A stretch of DNA of 64,000 nt from Halicephalobus mephisto (lineage: Eukaryota > Nematoda > Chromadorea > Rhabditida > Panagrolaimidae): assembly GCA_009193035.1 (NCBI GenBank), contig SWDT01000086.1:248001-312000 (forward strand). Reading direction: 5' to 3'. The position numbers and the translations under genes are program-made. A model generated the notes under the pieces. That model ran no database searches, had not been told where the DNA came from, and worked only from the letters and a program-made list of their open reading frames with translations. Below are positions 35,020-46,499 of this stretch, piece by piece (position 1 is the first letter of the stretch; each line of letters starts with the position of its first letter).

Positions 35020-35783
35020 AATAAAGAGGAAGGACTATTCTCTCATTAGGCTATAATAGAACTACGTGGGTCAAGTCACAGTTTATAACACAAGTTGTTG
35101 TCTGATTAGGCTTAGCAACCCAGCTCTCTGACCGAGAGTGGAATCTAGGTCTTGTATTTGTCAACTATAGAAATCAAAACTTTCAAGCAACAAGTAAGCG
35201 TTGATTGTCTAGTTCAAATTGAAAGATTAAACTAACAATCCAATCAACTATGATTGCCTCTGATGTAAAAAATTCGGAGACAGTTACTTCCAGGAAAATA
35301 TGGTGAAAATTAGCAAATATTTTCTTACTTTTATGTCTCAATTTGCAATCTTTGAGAACAAGTACGCGTTTACTTTACTGAGCAATTCTTCGAAGAATAG
35401 TTTTCATGTAATTATTGTTGGAGTTATTTCTACTTTATATACATGATTGAGCCTATTCCTATTCAGAATATGATCTCTATTTAGTGTTTATCTTCAGTTT
35501 GCTTCATCTAGGTTGATCTATATGCCACTATTAGATCACTTCGTTTTCGGTCTTTATGTGATTTGAGATAGCCCTGAAATGGTAGCAATAGTAATTTAGG
35601 ACACAGATCCATCTTTTGGCTGTCATTTTGAATGCTTTCAGTTATTCGGATTGTTAGCTGATCAGGATTAGTAACCTAATATCAAGAAAAATACTTAATA
35701 AACGTTCACACATGTCGCGAACTATGATTTGGTCCACGCAGTTCTATTATAGCCTAATGAGAGAATAGTCCTTCCCCTGTATT
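35020..35783. other. Spacer between the two arms of the inverted gene pair
   Basis: The first about 65 bp and last about 65 bp are part of the inverted arms (GGCTATAATAGAACTACGTG against its reverse with one change). The centre, 35.09-35.71 kb, is unique, of moderate GC, with no supported gene. Confidence 0.5.
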
Positions 35784-35954
35784 CTAGTACAGCAAGATTA
35801 GAGTACAATATATCTTAAATCTAGGGAAACAATAAACTATATAGAGAATAAGCACAATAACGAGATATAAGAGAACCAAAGCAATAATAATATATCCCAC
35901 GTGGTAATGAGGGAACTTGACGGCTTTTTTAAGTACTGATAATCTTAATCTCAT
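35784..35954 (-). pseudogene. Inverted paralogue of the small membrane protein, altered N-terminus
   Basis: Reads MRLRLSVLKKAVKFPHYHVG and then a membrane segment almost identical to that of the plus-strand copy (ALVLLYLVIVLILYIVY, PRFKIYCTLILLY). Nucleotide homology extends 5' to about 36030, but there the frame of the first copy is broken by a stop, so only the downstream ATG remains open (56 residues). It could be a decayed copy or a diverged functional gene. Confidence 0.4.
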
Positions 35955-36030
35955 TCGCTTTTCCTTCTAGGACAAATGGACTCCGGAAGATCTCTCATCG
36001 GAACCAGATTCGTGTTTTGCGATAACTTAC

Positions 36031-37020
36031 TACCGGAAATAATTTAAGTAATAGCAAATGACCGGCTTCAAAGTTGAATCCGTTGCATAACGGTTGCCTC
36101 TAGCGATCTCATATTGACATGCGGATTTCTCACGTAAAAAGAACATTTTCTAGACAAATATATGGACCGGTTTATCTCTACTTCTTTTTGGGGGAGTCAT
36201 ATAGTTGTTTTGTGCATTCATTTGCTGATTTACTATTTTGAAAGAAAAATTACACTTGATGAATACTGACTTTCTCGACGAAAGTTCCCTGTGATTATGA
36301 AGAGGTTGTATTTCTTAGATATGATCAAAATTGGTGACAATAATGAATAGAAAAAGTAAAATTTGAAAGAAGTTCACTCTCGTCACGAAAGTTCCTGATA
36401 ACCAAAAAATTTCATTTTTTCTGTGTCAAATTTTACAAAATCGATCCAAAAATATAAAAAAATCAATTTTAAGGATTTTCTAATTTCTTTATTTTTTAGT
36501 ATTTAAAATTATATAAATTTAACCATGAATATTTGTTCGAATTTTCAAGGAAAACGTGGTCCACGTCATAGTTGTGATAATTTTTTTATTTTTATTCAAC
36601 AATCCGCTGAATTTCATTTTTTTTTTGCACAATTGAAGCACTTGAAAAATTTCAATAAATTCCTGCAATTGACACTTCGTCGAAGGGGTACTCAACTAGT
36701 CAAATTGGGTCTGTGAACTTTTAAGAATTTTGAGTTCAGTAGTTTCATAAATATTTTAAATATAAAAAACCATATTACTTCGAAAATCGTTTTTTACGAA
36801 ACAACCCCAAAAAAGTTTTTGGAAATCTGCGGAATTTGAAAATCATAGTATTGTAAAAAAAATTCACTACCAACTTTTTAATATTAATTTTCAAAATTTA
36901 AAAGTTCAGACATTGATTGTGAAATCTCCTACTGTATTCTGGAAGTTTTTATCAGAAAGTTTCAAAATTTTCAACTTTGTTTTAAGTTTCTGAAATTATT
37001 AAAAGATTCGAATCTTCAAC
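36031..37020. other. Intergenic DNA with one satellite fragment
   Basis: A two-unit fragment of the CACGAAAGTTCCTGATAACC satellite lies at 36.26-36.41 kb. The 63-codon frame at 36525-36716 is Phe-rich and gives no family signal; not annotated as a gene. Confidence 0.4.
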
Positions 37021-37500
37021 TTCCTTCTGAAAGCTTCTTTGAAGTTTCAGAATTTCCTATTGGATTCTGAAAGCTTTTCTAAAGTATCAAAAAGTTTCAG
37101 AATTTTCAACTATGTTTTGGAAATTTCTGAAGTCGTTAAAAGATTCGAATTTTTATTTATATTCTGGAAGTTTTTTCAAAGTATTAGGAATTTCAGAATC
37201 TTCAACTTGATTCTGAAAACTTCTTTAAAATTTCAGAATTTTCAACTTTTTTCTGAAAGCTTCTTTAAAATTTCAGAATCTTCAAATTCCTTCTGAAAGC
37301 TTCTTTAAAATTTCAGAATTTTCAACTTGATTCTGAAAACTTCTTTAAAATTTCAGAATCTTCAACTTGATTCTGAAAGCTTCTTTAAAATTTCAAAATC
37401 TTCAAATTCCTTCTGAAAGCTTCTTTAAAATTTCAGAATTTTCAACTTTTTTCTGAAAGCTTCTTTAAAATTTCAAAATCTTCAACTTGATTCTGGAATA
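37020..37500. repeat. ~40-bp tandem repeat
   Basis: Ten or so units of TTCAACTTGATTCTGAAAGC followed by TTCTTTAAAATTTCAGAATC; the seven from about 37200 are nearly exact. An 85-codon frame across it is an artefact. Confidence 0.85.
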
Positions 37501-37689
37501 TTTTTAAAAACTTGTTTGGACAGAAACTAAACTATAAACCGAGGATCTGAAGCGGTAACTTGAATATTAGAGGACGTGGAATACTGTAAGCCATGAATGC
37601 GACTCTCGGTTGTCTTGTGGAAAGAAAAATGTAAATTTTATCAGTGTTTTATTTTTCGAATAAAAATTATTATATATTTCTGTTTTCTA

Positions 37690-37985
37690 TTTGATAAAAA
37701 AGAAGAATTAAATGACTAAGTAATTTTACAAAGTTTAAGATATCCTGGGAGAGTGGACTCCTGGCACGAAAACTTCTGACATACCTGGTAGTCTCTTTGT
37801 GTTGTATTTTTTCGAAATTCTTTGCGTAATTAAAAACTTTTTATATTGATAAAAAAGAATTAAATGACTAAGTAATTTTATGAAAATTAAGACATCCTGG
37901 GAGAGTGGACTCCTGGTACGGAAACCTTTGCAAGATTCGGTAGTTGCTTTGTGTTTTATTTTTTTCGGTGTTTTTTGAATGACTA
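37690..37985. repeat. ~160-bp direct duplication
   Basis: Two copies share AATTAAATGACTAAGTAATT and TCCTGGGAGAGTGGACTCCT (near 37744 and 37898). Confidence 0.8.
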
Positions 37986-38053
37986 AACTTTTGATATATA
38001 AACAACCTTGATATTCTGTACACTAGTCTAGTACTACAGCACTATCTTAACAG

Positions 38054-38129
38054 AGCTCAAAGATCCCTGACCGTCATCGCGAAATCCACCGAGAGTCGAA
38101 ATATCACCAAGTGTTCGGAGCAAATTTCC
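38054..38129 (+). other. Exon-like island of 76 bp
   Basis: Flanked by acceptor CTATCTTAACAG and donor TTTCC|GTAAAA. GC-rich in contrast to the surroundings. Two of three frames are open; the phase-0 one contains KIPDRHREIHRESKYHQVFG, a plausible hydrophilic coding sequence. No partner exon identified. Confidence 0.25.
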
Positions 38130-38424
38130 GTAAAAATTTCCCACGATTTGTTTGATTATTTTTCTTTACACATTGATTCTGAAAACAGTCTGATTTAAAA
38201 TTAGTTAAATATTATTTTACATTTTAAAACCATAATTGAGAAATAATTCCTTCGAGAATTAATTATTTTTAATTAAAAAAATATTTTCGAAACTTGGATT
38301 TTTTAGAATTAATTATTTTTTGAATTTTCATTTTTATGGTGTTTGAATAAAGCTACAAAACATTAATAAAGTTTTGGAATTTTCAATTTTATTGGATATT
38401 GTTAAAACTTCTTAAAATTACGTA

Positions 38425-39870
38425 AATATAAATTTTTTTGTCTCGACTGGAAAGTTTTAGAAATTTTTTTGGATTTTTATAATCAATATTTTTAAATTTT
38501 CTAGAATTATGAATATAAAATTTATATTTTTTTCTTGATTAGAAAGTTTTAGGAATTTTTGCTAAGATTTTTTCGAACTTTTATAATCAATATTTTTGAA
38601 TTTTCTAGAATCACGAATATAAAATTTATATTTTTTTCTTGATTAGAAAGTGTTAGAAATTTGTGTTGAGATTGTTAAAAAAGTTTTATAATCAATATTT
38701 TTTAATTTTCTAGAATCATAAATATAAAATTTATATTTTTTGTCTTGATTGGAAAGTTTCAGAAATTTTTGCTAATATTTTTTGGACTTTTATTATTAAT
38801 ATTTTTTAATTTTTTAATCTTCTAAAATTACATAAATATAAAATTTATATTTTTCCTTGATTAGAAAGTTTCAGAAATTTGTGTTAAGATTTTTTGGACT
38901 TTTATTATTAATATTTTTTAATTTTCTAGAATCATAAATATAAAATTTATATTTTTTTCTTGATTAGAAAGTTTTAGAAATTTGTGTTAAGATTTTTTGG
39001 ACTTTTGGACCAGAGATTTTTTATATTATGTCTCTGAAGTCTGCTGGATGTTTTGAAACTTTTGAGAACCATGGAAACAACGTTCCGTATTTTTCTGTTT
39101 CAATTAGAAAAACTATAAATTCGTGTCAGGACAATTTTCCAAATTTGTAACAAATGTTTCTATTTTCAAAATATTATGATGTTATATTTGGTCAATTTTG
39201 GGCTTTTCGAAAACCATGGAAACATAAAATTGAATATTTTGATCTCTTCGAAAAATTTTAGGAATTCCAGTTGAGATATTTTTCAAAGTTCAAAGAAAAT
39301 TTTTTAATGTTATTTTTAAATAACAAAAAGTTTGTATTTTGCACTTTTCGGTCCCGACTGGAAAGTTTTGAAATTCGTGTTGAGACTGATTTTTCGTAAA
39401 CATTTTTTGTTTTATTGAATAATATTTTTTAATGATGTGAATACTAAATTTTATGTTTTCCGGTCTCGAATGGGGAGTTCTAAAAATCATGTTTAGATAG
39501 TTTTTAAATATTATTTTTTTTATAATATAGATTTTAAATTTTTCGAAAATTATGAAAAAGTAAAAATCTGGAATTTTTGGTCTCGAATGGGGAGTTCTAA
39601 AAATCATGTTTAGATAATTTTTAAATATTATTTTTTTAATGACATAAATTTTAAATTTTTTGAAAATTATGAAAAAGTAAAAATTTCGAACTTTTGGTCT
39701 CGAATGGGGAGTTCTAAAAATCATGTTTAGATAATTTTAAATATTATTTTTTTTATAATATAAATTTTAAATTTTTCAAAAATTATAAAAAAGTAAAAAT
39801 TTCGAATTCTTGGTCTCGAGTGGAAAGTTCTAAAAGTCTTGTTAAAGCAATTTTTAAAAATCATTTTTTT
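38425..39870. repeat. Arrays with GTCTCGACTGGAAAGTTTT-type core
   Basis: 38.43-39.00 kb: six units of about 110-120 bp with TTGATTAGAAAGTTTTAGAA and AATATAAAATTTATATTTTT. 39.24-39.86 kb: five units of about 115-120 bp with GGTCTCGAATGGGGAGTTCT and AAAAATCATGTTTAGATAAT. A 144-codon minus-strand frame (39290-39724) is a repeat artefact. Confidence 0.8.
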
Positions 39871-39902
39871 AATAATATAGTTTTTGAATTTTATTCATTT
39901 AT

Positions 39903-40022
39903 TTAAAACAGAATGAAGAAACCAATAAGTCCAACGGCAGATTTGACATCATAACCTGATCCACCTACCCCTTTTCGGCATCTCTGGTTTCGTTTTCGTC
40001 TTTTCAATTTCGGAAAAGCCAT
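39903..40022 (-). CDS. Candidate 39-residue basic/hydrophobic micro-protein
   Basis: Lies in a GC-rich non-repetitive island between arrays. It starts MAFPKLKRRKRNQRCRK, strongly basic, and ends with a hydrophobic tail (SAVGLIGFFILF) and stop. A possible donor (GTAGGT) falls after residue 18, so it could instead be a first exon. It is too short for a firm call and no family is recognised; the composition and island context are what distinguish it from the background. Confidence 0.3.
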   Translation of the reverse strand: MAFPKLKRRKRNQRCRKGVGGSGYDVKSAVGLIGFFILF

Positions 40023-41265
40023 TTGGGGTGTTATTGCTTGTTCAAAGCTCGTCAAAACAACGTTTTCTCGAAGCTTTTTTGGTATCTTGGATTTTTATTT
40101 ACTTACTGAAATTCCGTAAAAGCTTCTGGAATCTTACACTACTCCAAAACAACTTCTGGAATTTTAAAATCTTTCGGGAAACTTCTGTAAAAATTTACAT
40201 AATTTCATAAACATTTTCAGAGTACGGTAGACAGTTCTGAATTTTTTTTAACTTTTCAGAGAACTTCTGGAATTTACATAATTTTACAAATTTTCAGAGT
40301 ACAGTAGACGATTTTGAAATCTAAAACTTTTTATGAAATTTTTGTAAAAATTTGCATAATTTCATAAAAGTTTTCAGAGGACGGTAGACAATTCTGAAGT
40401 ATTTTAAAACTTTTTAGAAAACTTCTGAAATTTATAGAATCTTTAAAAATTTTATGCAAATTTCTGAGAAGTTTTAGAATCTTGAATGAAATTTTAGAAG
40501 TTTTTAGAATACGGTAAAAATTTTCATAATTTGATAGAAGTTTCTAGAATACTGTGGAAACTTTTGTAACTTTTTAGAATTCTGTAAAATTTTTGAAATT
40601 CATTTTCAACCAAAAATTCCCCAATTTTATAAAATGTGTTTTTTAATTTTTGATACTTATTTTATAATTGACATTCCGTGTCCTTCACTTGACCTTCTTT
40701 GACCTTTTTATATTTAAGTCCCTTTTTCGAAACTTAGCTTAAAAGCACGTGAGTAAAAGTGCCATATTAGCTCTCTCGATTCCGGCCGGCTTTCCAGAGT
40801 TCAGAAATCTTCTAAAATTTTCACTAATAAATAATTTAGTGACGAATTCTGAGTGCGAAATTACCGTTATCTAAAATGGACTTATTTTCGCAAAAGTTCG
40901 AACCTAATCTAAAATTATTATTTCGTCATATTCGAATTTTTTTTTCTTAACTATTGTGGGATTTTTGAACGTTTAAGATTCTAGAATTTCATTAATATTT
41001 CTAGGATTTCAGAAGGGCTTCTGAAATTTAATAAACCGTTTCGGAGGTTTCGGGAATCTAATAAAAGCTCTGGGATTTTCTAAAACCCCGTGAGAATATC
41101 TGGAATCTGGCAGATTTCAGTAGACGATTCTAGGATTTTTTAGATTTTTTCAAAACTTCTAGAATCTGAGAAAAGATTCTTAAAATTTCAAAAATATTTT
41201 TGAACTTTTTGTATATCCTGTAGACACTTCTAGAATTCTGTTGAAATTTCTAGAATCTTTTAAAT
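40023..41265. repeat. TTCTAGAA / CTTCTGGAATTTT degenerate repeats
   Basis: Diverged units of about 60-100 bp with TTTTCAGAGTACGGTAGACA (40210, 40295, 40375) and later CTTCTAGAATC. A small block at 40.68-40.80 kb (CACGTGAGTAAAAGTGCC, GATTCCGGCCGG) is GC-richer and of unknown nature. Confidence 0.55.
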
Positions 41266-41275
41266 TTTTTATATA

Positions 41276-41760
41276 ATGAAAGATTTGTAACTTCCCAAAG
41301 TTTTCATAGATGTTTCTGAAACCTCTATATATCATATATAAACTTTTAGAATCTCGAATTCTTTTATATAATGAAAGATTTGTAACTTCCCAAAGCTTTC
41401 ATTAATGTTTCTGAAACTTTTATATATCATACACAAAATTCTAGAATCTTTTAAATTTTTTATATAATGAAAGATTTGTAACTTCCCAAAGCTTTCATTA
41501 ATGTTTCTGAAACTTTTATATATCATACACAAAATTCTAGAATCTTTTAAATTTTTTATATAATGAAAGATTTCGAACTTCCCAAAGCTTTCATTAATGT
41601 TTCTGAAATATCCACATATCATATATAAACTTCTAGAATCTCGGATTCTTTTATATAATGAAAGATTTCCAACATTTCAGAGCTTTCATTAATATTTCTG
41701 AAACCTCTATATATCATACACAAACTTCTAGAATCTTTCAAATCTTCTATATTCTAATAA
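41276..41760. repeat. 96-bp tandem repeat, five copies
   Basis: Units spaced 95-96 bp (CTTCCCAAAG at 41291, 41386, 41482 and about 41578). Because 96 is divisible by three, the minus strand stays open across it, giving a 32-residue peptide repeat. Confidence 0.85.
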
Positions 41761-42499
41761 AAATTCTGACATGTTTGAAAATGTTTTTTAAACTTCTAAT
41801 ATTTTCCAGAATCAAATGAAAGATTCTGAATCTTTTTAGAATCAAATTTAGTTTTCTATATTTCAAATCTCATGAAATTTTCTGAAGCCCTTTAAGACAT
41901 CATCGAAGATTTCGTAATATCTTTAAAAATCTAGTTAGAATTTCTAGAACTCTTGAGAATTCTGTAGAAGCTTCTAGAATATCATAAACACTTCCGGAAT
42001 TTTCAAGAATCTTCTGTAAACTTCTAAAATATTCAAAAATTTCTTACTTTTTTGAAATTATTCAAAATCGAAATTTGCAAAAAAAACTAAAATTTTTATT
42101 TTAAAAAATTTGATGGATTTTTAATTTTTATAAATTTATAATTTGGTATCTGAAATAAAAACATTTTTCACCTGTTAAAATTCCTAGTTCTCAAATTTCA
42201 TTTTTGCAAAAAAATAAAACTTGAGACAATTTCCAATCTGCGAAATGAACACTCATTTGAATACATCTGCGGATAATCTTTGATTATCTAGTTTTTGGAA
42301 ATCAAAATTACAAAATTATGTGTTTTTAAGGGAATTTAATTCTAAAACAAGATGAAAGATCTTACTCTGAGGATTCTAATGCTAATTTGATTTGGAAATA
42401 AATTATAATTTTATTTATAAAAAAATACGAAATTCGAAGATATATTCTGCAGTATTCGTGCATTATTTCCAGAATCTGGGTTTGTATAGTTTAGATATG

Positions 42500-42715
42500 T
42501 AGATGACTACTTTTCGAATCTTATATCTCCTAGGATTAATGTCAAAATTATTCAGGAAATATATTTCGTACCCGAGATTTAAGAATTCCGATACCAGATC
42601 TAGGTATGTAGATGAATACTTTTCGAATCTTATATCTCCTAGGATTAATGTCAAAATTATTCAGGAAATATATTTTGTACCGGAGATTTAAGAATTCCGA
42701 TACCAGATATATATA
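42500..42715. repeat. ~107-bp duplication
   Basis: Two copies of ACTTTTCGAATCTTATATCT ... TATTCAGGAAATATATTT ... GAATTCCGATACCAGAT, nearly identical. Confidence 0.85.
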
Positions 42716-42739
42716 TTAATCCATAACCAAAGTCAATTC

Positions 42740-43165
42740 GATATTGGGTTCATACAAGTTGCTATCTTTGAAATCTTGTAACGTTTAGTATTGTTTCATT
42801 TGAAACATCTATATAGTGAATCCAATATCACTGTTCTTTGACCTTCCGGTAGAGTACCTACTTGTTAAATCTGAGAATATGTTCATAGAAAACAGTAATC
42901 TATTCTATACATAAAGTTGGCACATGATATTACTATCAGAATCATATAATTCTTGATTATTCTTCACCTATATTATATACAATGCAACTTTAGCATTAAG
43001 ATTTCATAATTCTTTATCGGATATTCATTTACTGTGTTTAGAAATAGATTCATAACCGAAATCATCTGATATATAAGGTGAATTTATGATATTACTATCA
43101 GAATCATATAATTCTTAACATTCCTAACTTGTTTAAGTAAATTTCGGATTTATATTTCACGACTT
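42740..43165. repeat. ~170-bp satellite relative
   Basis: Contains GAAATCTTGTAACGTTTAGT and TTCATTTGAAACATCTATAT, matching the pattern of 14.38-15.19 kb, plus a repeated GATATTACTATCAGAATCAT (about 42925 and 43087). Confidence 0.6.
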
Positions 43166-43179
43166 GCAATGAAATACCC

Positions 43180-43338
43180 ATGGCCAGATTGAGGAACGGA
43201 TCTGCAGACAAACTCAATTTGAAATATCGGCGAATGATCATATCGAACAACTGCGATGAGTTCAAAAAAAGAAAACACATTTTGTCGCAGTTTTATCCCC
43301 GCTATCCACGGATTTATGTCATTGCAGCAGTTGCTTGA
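43180..43338 (+). CDS. Candidate 52-residue small protein or coding relic
   Basis: ATG in good context (CCCATGGCC) opens 52 codons with a coding-like mix of residues: MARLRNGSADKLNLKYRRM, then CDEFKKRKHIL and YPRYPRIYVIAAVA. The frame is also open upstream for at least eleven codons. The island is GC-rich and unlike the arrays on both sides. A second frame (43256-43450) continues past the stop, so a frameshifted remnant is possible. No family is recognised. Confidence 0.3.
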   Translation: MARLRNGSADKLNLKYRRMIISNNCDEFKKRKHILSQFYPRYPRIYVIAAVA

Positions 43339-43819
43339 TGGGGCATTCCCGGTTTATGTCATTTATAGTGCTTTTCCAGGGGCATCTTGTTTCAATATCC
43401 ACGTACGATTATCAAAATATTTTTTTAACGACTCACATTCTTTTATTTAAAAAATTATTTCTCTAAAATTCGAAATTTGAAACAAGTTATAGCTCATTTT
43501 GTAAGTTAGTAAATGTTTAATTAAAATGTGTTATTTAGTCTAATTGAAAATTTTCGAAGCGAAAAAAATTAGGAAAAACATAAAGTTTCATATATTGTAA
43601 GTTTAGATTTAAACAAAGTAGTCTTCTGAAATATTTTACAAATCATTCTGTAGATTATCTAGTGAGCATTCAGAATCTGTTGTTTATTTTTATATTCTTC
43701 TAAAAATAAGAAAGAAAATTTGTGAAATTTCTATATCGCGATTTGTAACAGTAGAAGTAACTTTGTAAAATAAGTTCTATCTTACTCTACATGTTCTTGA
43801 ATACGTATTCAGAATCTGC

Positions 43820-44160
43820 TATCTGTTTTTGATAAATATTTTTATATAAAAGAAAATCAGAGAAGTTTCGGAATATTATATATTGTTTGCTGAAATTTAA
43901 TAAAAGTAGATTTTTATAATAATCTAAATATTATTTTGTAACTTTTCTAACACTATTTTAGATTTAGTTTTTTATTTTGAATAAATATTTTTATATAAAA
44001 GAAAATCAGAGAAATTTCGGAATATCATATATTGTTTGCTGAAATTTAATAAAAGTAGATTTTTATAATAATCTATATATTATTTTGTAACTTTTCTAAC
44101 ACTATTTTAGATTTAGTTTTTTATTTTGAGTAAATAGTTTTATATAAAAGAAATTTTGGG
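43820..44160. repeat. ~150-bp tandem repeat
   Basis: Two and a half copies with AACTTTTCTAACACTATTTT and AAGAAAATCAGAGAAATTTC. Confidence 0.75.
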
Positions 44161-44929
44161 ATTTCATACATGATGCTTCCAGAAAACGTGGGACGAGCCG
44201 GACTTCCTGGTTTAATTACTCATTACTATTTTCGAGCCGCTTTTTGTCTGCGGAAATATTATTTATTTTACTATTCTTTTTTATAATTAAACGTACTTTT
44301 CACAATGAATACAACTCTCTAATTAAGTTTTATTAAAATAAGTAAAAATACGAAAAGTAAAATTTACGAATTTTTATTTTTGCATGATATTCATCAAATT
44401 TGAATTATATATTTTTTTTTGCTTTTACGAAATTAAATGAATAAAACAAACTTGCAGAAAATTATTTTTTGTTGAAGATTGATTGATTCCGAAAATTCAA
44501 AAAATATCCGAAACTAAATCCATCATTTTTGTTTTTATTCATCTTTACTCATTCTAATTAATGGAAATTTTCCAAGTCATCCATCAATTTATGTTTTTAT
44601 TCCTCATCTAGAGTTCTGGATAATTGCTTCTACGTCAGAGCCTTATTTGGCCAGTTTTTCGCTTTCATTATGTTTTTCAAAATTGACATCGTAAATCAAC
44701 TTTGATAAAATACGAAAATTTGCTGTCAACGTTCGTTCCTCGAGCAGTGATCCAAGGGACAGTTATTCTTGCACATGTCACTAGAAAAAGTCCCATTTCT
44801 GTGTGATTTACTGTCAATATTTTACTTGTAAATTTTATTAAGGATTTAAAATATAGTTTTAGTGTTGTATCTCGGTGAATCGGCATGATTGCGTGAGAGA
44901 CGATGGGTGTGAAAGTTTGTTATTCATCC

Positions 44930-45375
44930 AAACAATAATAAGATTAGTACAACAATAATAATAATAAGTGAGCATTCAGTCTATTGTGTGGATAATATGC
45001 TCACTGTATAGCACGTAGAGTATTTCCCTTCGATACCTGGTTTGTTTCTGCAATACCTAGTTAACACATTAATATTACAAGGATTAAACACAATAATAAT
45101 AGTATATATACTAGCTAGTCAACACTGTTTATTACATATATAGTACGTCCACTGCCTAGCATGTAAAGTATCTATCTTCAAAACTCAATTTCCTTATGCA
45201 ATACCTAGTTAACATACCAATATAACAAAGATTAAACGCAATAATAATAGTATATATACTAGCTAGTCAACACTGTTTATTACACATATAGTACGTCCAC
45301 TGTCTAGCATGTAGAGTATCTCTCTTCAAGACTTGACTTCCTTATGCAATAGCTAGTTAACACACCAATTTAACA
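44930..45375. repeat. 148-bp tandem repeat
   Basis: Three copies, the last two nearly identical, with ACTAGCTAGTCAACACTGTT at 45110 and 45258 and GCAATACCTAGTTAACA. AATAATAATA tracts lie inside. Confidence 0.8.
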
Positions 45376-45754
45376 TTCAGAAAAGTGAAACATTTGGTTA
45401 ATAACCTCGTTTCGTGTCTTGGTTACTTTTTAATTTTTAAATTGTTGAAAATTATATTTTTGCACTGACTTTATTTTTTTGTACTTTCAACCTTTTTTGT
45501 TTGCGTGGCACAATTATTAAAGAAAAATGTCAGCTTAGGATTATTACTGAAAGGAAGCTGAAGTTCCGTCCGGGAGCTGTAAACGAATTTTTCTTTTTTC
45601 ATTCCTTGTTTTAGGTTAAGTTGGAGTTAAATCATTTTCTTTATTTTTGTGGATATACTTCGATATATAATAATCCTAAAAATAAGCCAAACGTTAAACT
45701 AAACTAAGTTTAAAAAAATTAATTTGGTAATTCTCGAAAGTTTACTTGTTTAAA

Positions 45755-46105
45755 ACTAATTTAACAAAAGAAGTCCACTTACTCGAAGTGGTCTTTGGAG
45801 ATGAGTTATGTATTATTTTAAAGTCTTGAAATGTAGATCCCAAATACGTACTTTTTTCTGCTGAAAGGCCTTCTGAAATGAGATAATTCAGAAAATCACT
45901 AAATTTAGGATCGTGATTTCTCATGTTTGTAATCGCTTTTTCGAAAAAAAGACTTAACAGCCCTAATCAACGAAAAAAATATACCTAATTACAGAAAAAA
46001 TTATCAAAATTAACTAATAAGAGAAGTCCATTTATTTCAAGTGAATTTTCAAATAAGTTATATATCATTTTAAAGTTCTTCAAATATATATTCAGAATCT
46101 ATATT
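45755..46105 (-). repeat. Dispersed repeat, arm B of the 19-kb-spaced inverted duplication
   Basis: Reverse-orientation counterpart of 26822-27135, roughly 90 percent alike by eye. It contains the reversed blocks TGCTGAAAGGCCTTCTGAAA and GATTTCTCATGTTTGTAATC, and the kept short frame at 45742-45924 (minus). Confidence 0.8.
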
Positions 46106-46499
46106 CCGTTTTCACTAAACAACCATCGGAAGTGAAATAATTTGAAAAATCTCTGAATTTAGGATTGAATTTTTTCGTGTTTCTGATTACTTTTTTAAAA
46201 GACCAATTTAAGAACTTTAATCAACGGGAAAAAATTATTAAAATTCAGTAATTTAAAAAAAACGTTTTCAAAATGAAGTAGCCAAATCTCGACGAAAAAG
46301 TAAAATATTCTTGTTTTTTCCAAATTTTCGATATATGAAATTTAACTTATTTAATTTATTTAATTTATTTTCTTTTTTTACAAAGGTGTTAGAAAAAATA
46401 AATACGGATTTTCAATATCCATCTGATAAGTTACAAAATTACCAAAAATTTGTTCCAAAAAATCCTCGAATAAATTCATATCTAAGTTCATAGTTTTTT

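Noticed and set aside
37020..37500. Short regularly spaced repeats as a CRISPR array
   Set aside because: Units are contiguous with no unique spacers, and the genome is eukaryotic; it is an ordinary minisatellite.
39290..39724. 144-codon minus-strand open frame
   Set aside because: It is a direct read of a ~115-bp tandem array; the peptide repeats with the DNA and has no coding character.
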